Shown in pieces: positions 62,158-64,000 of a stretch of DNA of 64,000 nucleotides. The notes under the pieces are model-generated. The model made no database searches, had not been told where the DNA came from, and saw nothing but the letters and a program-made list of their open reading frames with translations. The stretch covers positions 868,001-932,000 of the forward strand of contig JAUIES010000001.1 of NCBI GenBank assembly GCA_030429705.1, read 5' to 3'. Within the stretch, counting starts at the first letter, position 1; each line of letters starts with the position of its first letter. Position numbers and translations under genes: made by a program. The stretch comes from Phycisphaerae bacterium (GTDB lineage: Bacteria > Planctomycetota > Phycisphaerae > Phycisphaerales > UBA1924).

Positions 62158-62165
62158 TACCCCCC
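62149..62165. other. Hairpin over a stop codon
   Basis: GGGGGGT (62149-62155) and ACCCCCC (62159-62165) pair perfectly with a 3-nt loop. The TAA stop of the secreted protein lies in and next to the loop. No T run follows on either side. Confidence 0.5.
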
Positions 62166-62513
62166 CTTCGAGGCATCTCACGTGGACTTGAATTTCCCTT
62201 TGGCATCCAGCGGACCCCCACCGATCCATCGACAGGGCTCTGCATATGCCACATTGTGGGTGTGTACAAATACCTAAAATACCATTCCTTTTCACGAAAC
62301 TTGGAAGTTTCAACAAATTATCCCGTGCGGTCACCGAGACGAAACGCATGAACAGCCGACAAACCTCTATGATGGATTTGATCTCTCTCTCCTCCAGCGG
62401 GGCGCCTTTGAACAAGGCGCCCTGCTTGTTTTTTGTCCGTCACTCGCTCGTTCGGGTCATGGTCGTCTACAGTACTCACTTCTCTCTTGATTCGATCCAA
62501 AGGCGGACCAGCG
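62158..62513. other. 356-nt gene-free region with an orphan terminator
   Basis: No gene is visible. The left half contains a perfect GAAACTT-gg-AAGTTTC hairpin near 62296-62311 and an AT-rich stretch (62263-62280). The right part has the strong terminator at 62400-62434 and then the leader of the epimerase gene. The region could hold the 3' untranslated end of the secreted protein gene or a small RNA. Confidence 0.5.
62400..62434 (+). terminator. Strong rho-independent terminator
   Basis: A 9-bp perfect stem (62400-62408 with 62414-62422, arm GGGCGCCTT), a 5-nt loop and a six-T run (62429-62434) shortly after. It faces plus-strand transcripts, 243 nt after the previous plus-strand stop and 79 nt before the epimerase start. 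Confidence 0.85.
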
Positions 62514-63482
62514 ATGACACAAAGAGTGCTCGTAACCGGTGCAGCAGGGTTCATCGGGTCACATGTCTGTGAAGCGTTCCTTCGGCGAGGGGCAGAAGTC
62601 GTCGGGCTCGATAACTTTGACCCCTTCTATGACAGACGCTTCAAAGAGACCAATCTCGAGTCCATAGAGACGACCTCATCGAATAGCACCGGTTCGTTTC
62701 AGTTCATCCATGGCGATTTCTGTGATGCCCAGACCGTTCAGCGCGCGTGCCAGCACGCCGACAGCATTATCCATCTGGGCGCCAAAGCCGGTGTCAGGCC
62801 GAGTATCGAAGACCCGGTCGGGTATGTCCAGGCCAACTTGGTTGGCACCGCGTGCCTACTCCAACAGGCCCAGGCAGCGGGGGTCAAGCGAATCGTCGTG
62901 GCGTCATCAAGTTCGGTCTATGGCAATACGCCGGCCACGCCCTTCTCTGAAGATGCACGCGCGACAGAACCTATTAGCCCATATGCTGCCACGAAACGAA
63001 GCACCGAATTGCTCGGGCACGCGCACTGGCATCTGACGCGCCAACCGATCGCCATGCTGCGGTTCTTCACTGTGTATGGTCCACGGCAACGACCAGATCT
63101 CGCCATCCGCCTCTTTATGGAGCGCATCGCGAACGGGCAGCCAATTCGGCTCTTCGGCGACGGGTCATCGAGCCGCGACTATACATTCATCGATGACATC
63201 GTTGCCGGTGTCATGGGTGCCCATGACTGTATCGATCAGTTCGGTTTTCGGATCTGGAATCTGGGCAGCGACCAACCGATTGCGCTCCATGACCTCGTCG
63301 AGACGATCGCGAGTACTGTCGGCAAAAAGCCAGTTATCGAACGCGCTCCGCTCCAGCCGGGCGATGTCGAACGAACTTGGGCCGATCTGACACGATCGAA
63401 ATCTGAGTTGTCGTACAACCCTTCGACTTCACTCGGCGATGGCGTGGCTGCACAGTGGGTTTGGCATCAGTCCGTCCAATAA
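62514..63482 (+). CDS. Nucleotide-sugar epimerase (UDP-glucuronate 4-epimerase-like)
   Basis: This 322-residue extended short-chain dehydrogenase has the NAD-binding GAAGFIG (9-15), the catalytic SPYAATK (Tyr157, Lys161) and the upstream Ser in SSSSVYG. The segments FYDRRFKETN, FTVYGPRQRPD and GSSSRDYTFIDDI match UDP-glucuronate 4-epimerase and related sugar epimerases. UDP-galacturonate or UDP-glucuronate for capsule or exopolysaccharide is the likely product; other substrates are possible. The ATG at 62514 is preceded by AAGGCGGA. No other sugar-nucleotide genes lie next to it. Confidence 0.85.
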   Translation: MTQRVLVTGAAGFIGSHVCEAFLRRGAEVVGLDNFDPFYDRRFKETNLESIETTSSNSTGSFQFIHGDFCDAQTVQRACQHADSIIHLGAKAGVRPSIEDPVGYVQANLVGTACLLQQAQAAGVKRIVVASSSSVYGNTPATPFSEDARATEPISPYAATKRSTELLGHAHWHLTRQPIAMLRFFTVYGPRQRPDLAIRLFMERIANGQPIRLFGDGSSSRDYTFIDDIVAGVMGAHDCIDQFGFRIWNLGSDQPIALHDLVETIASTVGKKPVIERAPLQPGDVERTWADLTRSKSELSYNPSTSLGDGVAAQWVWHQSVQ

Positions 63483-63770
63483 ACGATTCTGATATTCGCA
63501 CCTGCATGATGCCGACTGTCTGATTGCGCGACACAGTTTGTGCTCAGCAAGCCAGGAACCAGGCAATATTGTGGATCCAGATGGCGATCATCAAGAGGGC
63601 CAGAACGACCTCAAAGGCCCAATCGTTCGTATGAATGTGAACGCAGTCCTTGCAACCGGCACAGTTTCACCTGATTTGCACCGTTGCGTTCTGCATTGAG
63701 ATGATCCCCAGCGATTTGAATTGGAGAGTTCTTGGAGCATCGTTTATCTTGTTCACGAGAGGACATCAGT

Positions 63771-64000
63771 ATGAACCATCGCAACTCGAATCGAAACATC
63801 AAGGCTCTTATCGCCTGCCTCGCTGGCAGCGCAGCGTGCCTCATGCCGACATCGATTGCGCAAGCGCAGGATGTGGTCGATCATTTTCAGAACTTCGACC
63901 TCAATGGTGATGGCGTGACCAATCAAGCGGACATGCAAGCCTATCAAACGCTGGTTGATCAGCAAGACATCCGGGCCGACCTCGATCTGAACGGGAGCAT
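63771..64000 (+). CDS. Secreted dockerin-like EF-hand protein (cut by window edge)
   Basis: Seventy-six residues are seen. A signal peptide (NIKALIACLAGSAACLMPTSIAQA) is followed by NFDLNGDGVTNQADMQAY, an EF-hand-like calcium loop (DxNxDGxxxxxD) of the dockerin type, and the start of a second one (DLDLNGS). Dockerin-like repeats bind calcium and, in cellulosome systems, cohesins; in planctomycetes they occur in many secreted proteins and may serve other binding. GAGAGGA precedes the ATG at 63771. Confidence 0.7.
   Translation, partial: MNHRNSNRNIKALIACLAGSAACLMPTSIAQAQDVVDHFQNFDLNGDGVTNQADMQAYQTLVDQQDIRADLDLNGS

Noticed and set aside
63530-63655. Minus-strand peptide of about 40 residues with CxxCxxC-like start and a hydrophobic helix (AFEVVLALLMIAIWIHNI)
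   Set aside because: It looks like a real small membrane peptide by composition, but it has no standard start codon before the helix: a stop lies just upstream. It may be a remnant of a gene.
1-64000. Search for tRNA, rRNA, tmRNA, RNase P, SRP RNA and insertion sequences
   Set aside because: Reading the gene-free stretches, I see no tRNA cloverleaf-like sequence, no RNA signature motifs, no transposase and no terminal inverted repeats.

Overview
The window is GC-rich bacterial chromosome, and its gene content points to a planctomycete, most likely of the class Phycisphaerae. Two secreted proteins end in the Phycisphaerae-style PEP-CTERM variant (V-P-[AT]-P followed by a short hydrophobic helix and RRRR). 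There is a bacterial GH3-family protein, a large FG-GAP/PA14/ASPIC secreted protein, a dockerin-like EF-hand protein, prepilin-like proteins, and many GTG or TTG starts. I see no rRNA, tRNA, CRISPR array, insertion sequence, prophage or integrase. The stretch looks like stable, mostly housekeeping chromosome with some lineage-specific genes.

Layout. 1-14.2 kb: a truncated ACT-domain gene, a PEP-CTERM protein, a BrkB/YihY membrane protein, an RluB-type pseudouridine synthase, a coiled-coil protein, an alpha/beta hydrolase, a GH3 protein, a LOG-family protein, a second hydrolase, a predicted outer-membrane protein, ComEC and a stand-alone prepilin-like protein. 14.6-23.3 kb: a low-molecular-weight phosphatase and RpiB; a coupled truA / glycosyltransferase / large secreted protein set; a small helical secreted protein; a solitary nuoH; NRDE and DinB genes. 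23.3-23.65 kb: a gene-free stretch holding a degenerate 21-bp tandem repeat. 23.65-30.9 kb: cysS, then divergently an LptF/G-like permease, an ArnT-like glycosyltransferase and a PAP2 phosphatase, probably one envelope-glycolipid operon, followed by folC.

30.9-38.7 kb: a compact minus-strand type II secretion / pseudopilin operon in the order gspF-G-I-J-K-(C-like)-L-M plus a TPR lipoprotein. The ATPase (GspE), secretin (GspD) and GspH are not present here. 38.9-43.3 kb: a threonine dehydrogenase homologue that has lost all four structural-zinc cysteines, a large FG-GAP protein and a small lipoprotein. 43.4-51.7 kb: a long plus-strand run with a short PheT lacking the tRNA-binding domain, a branched-chain aminotransferase, a DASS transporter, a MarR regulator, NAD(P)HX epimerase, a bifunctional-nuclease-family protein, TruD and a HAD hydrolase. 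51.7-64 kb: a small membrane protein, a second PEP-CTERM protein, DnaE, cystathionine gamma-lyase and beta-synthase (reverse transsulfuration), Mrp, a secreted Arg/Gln-rich protein, an orphan terminator, a nucleotide-sugar epimerase and a truncated dockerin-like protein.

I found no clearly new defence or mobile system. The most unusual items are the gsp-like operon with its Asn/Gly/Arg-rich pseudopilin tail, the zinc-less TDH, the reduced PheT, the 21-bp repeat array, the very strong hairpin inside a small membrane-protein gene, and the orphan terminator before the epimerase. Motifs and starts were read from the sequence. Family assignments rest on recognised motifs and were not confirmed by any search.
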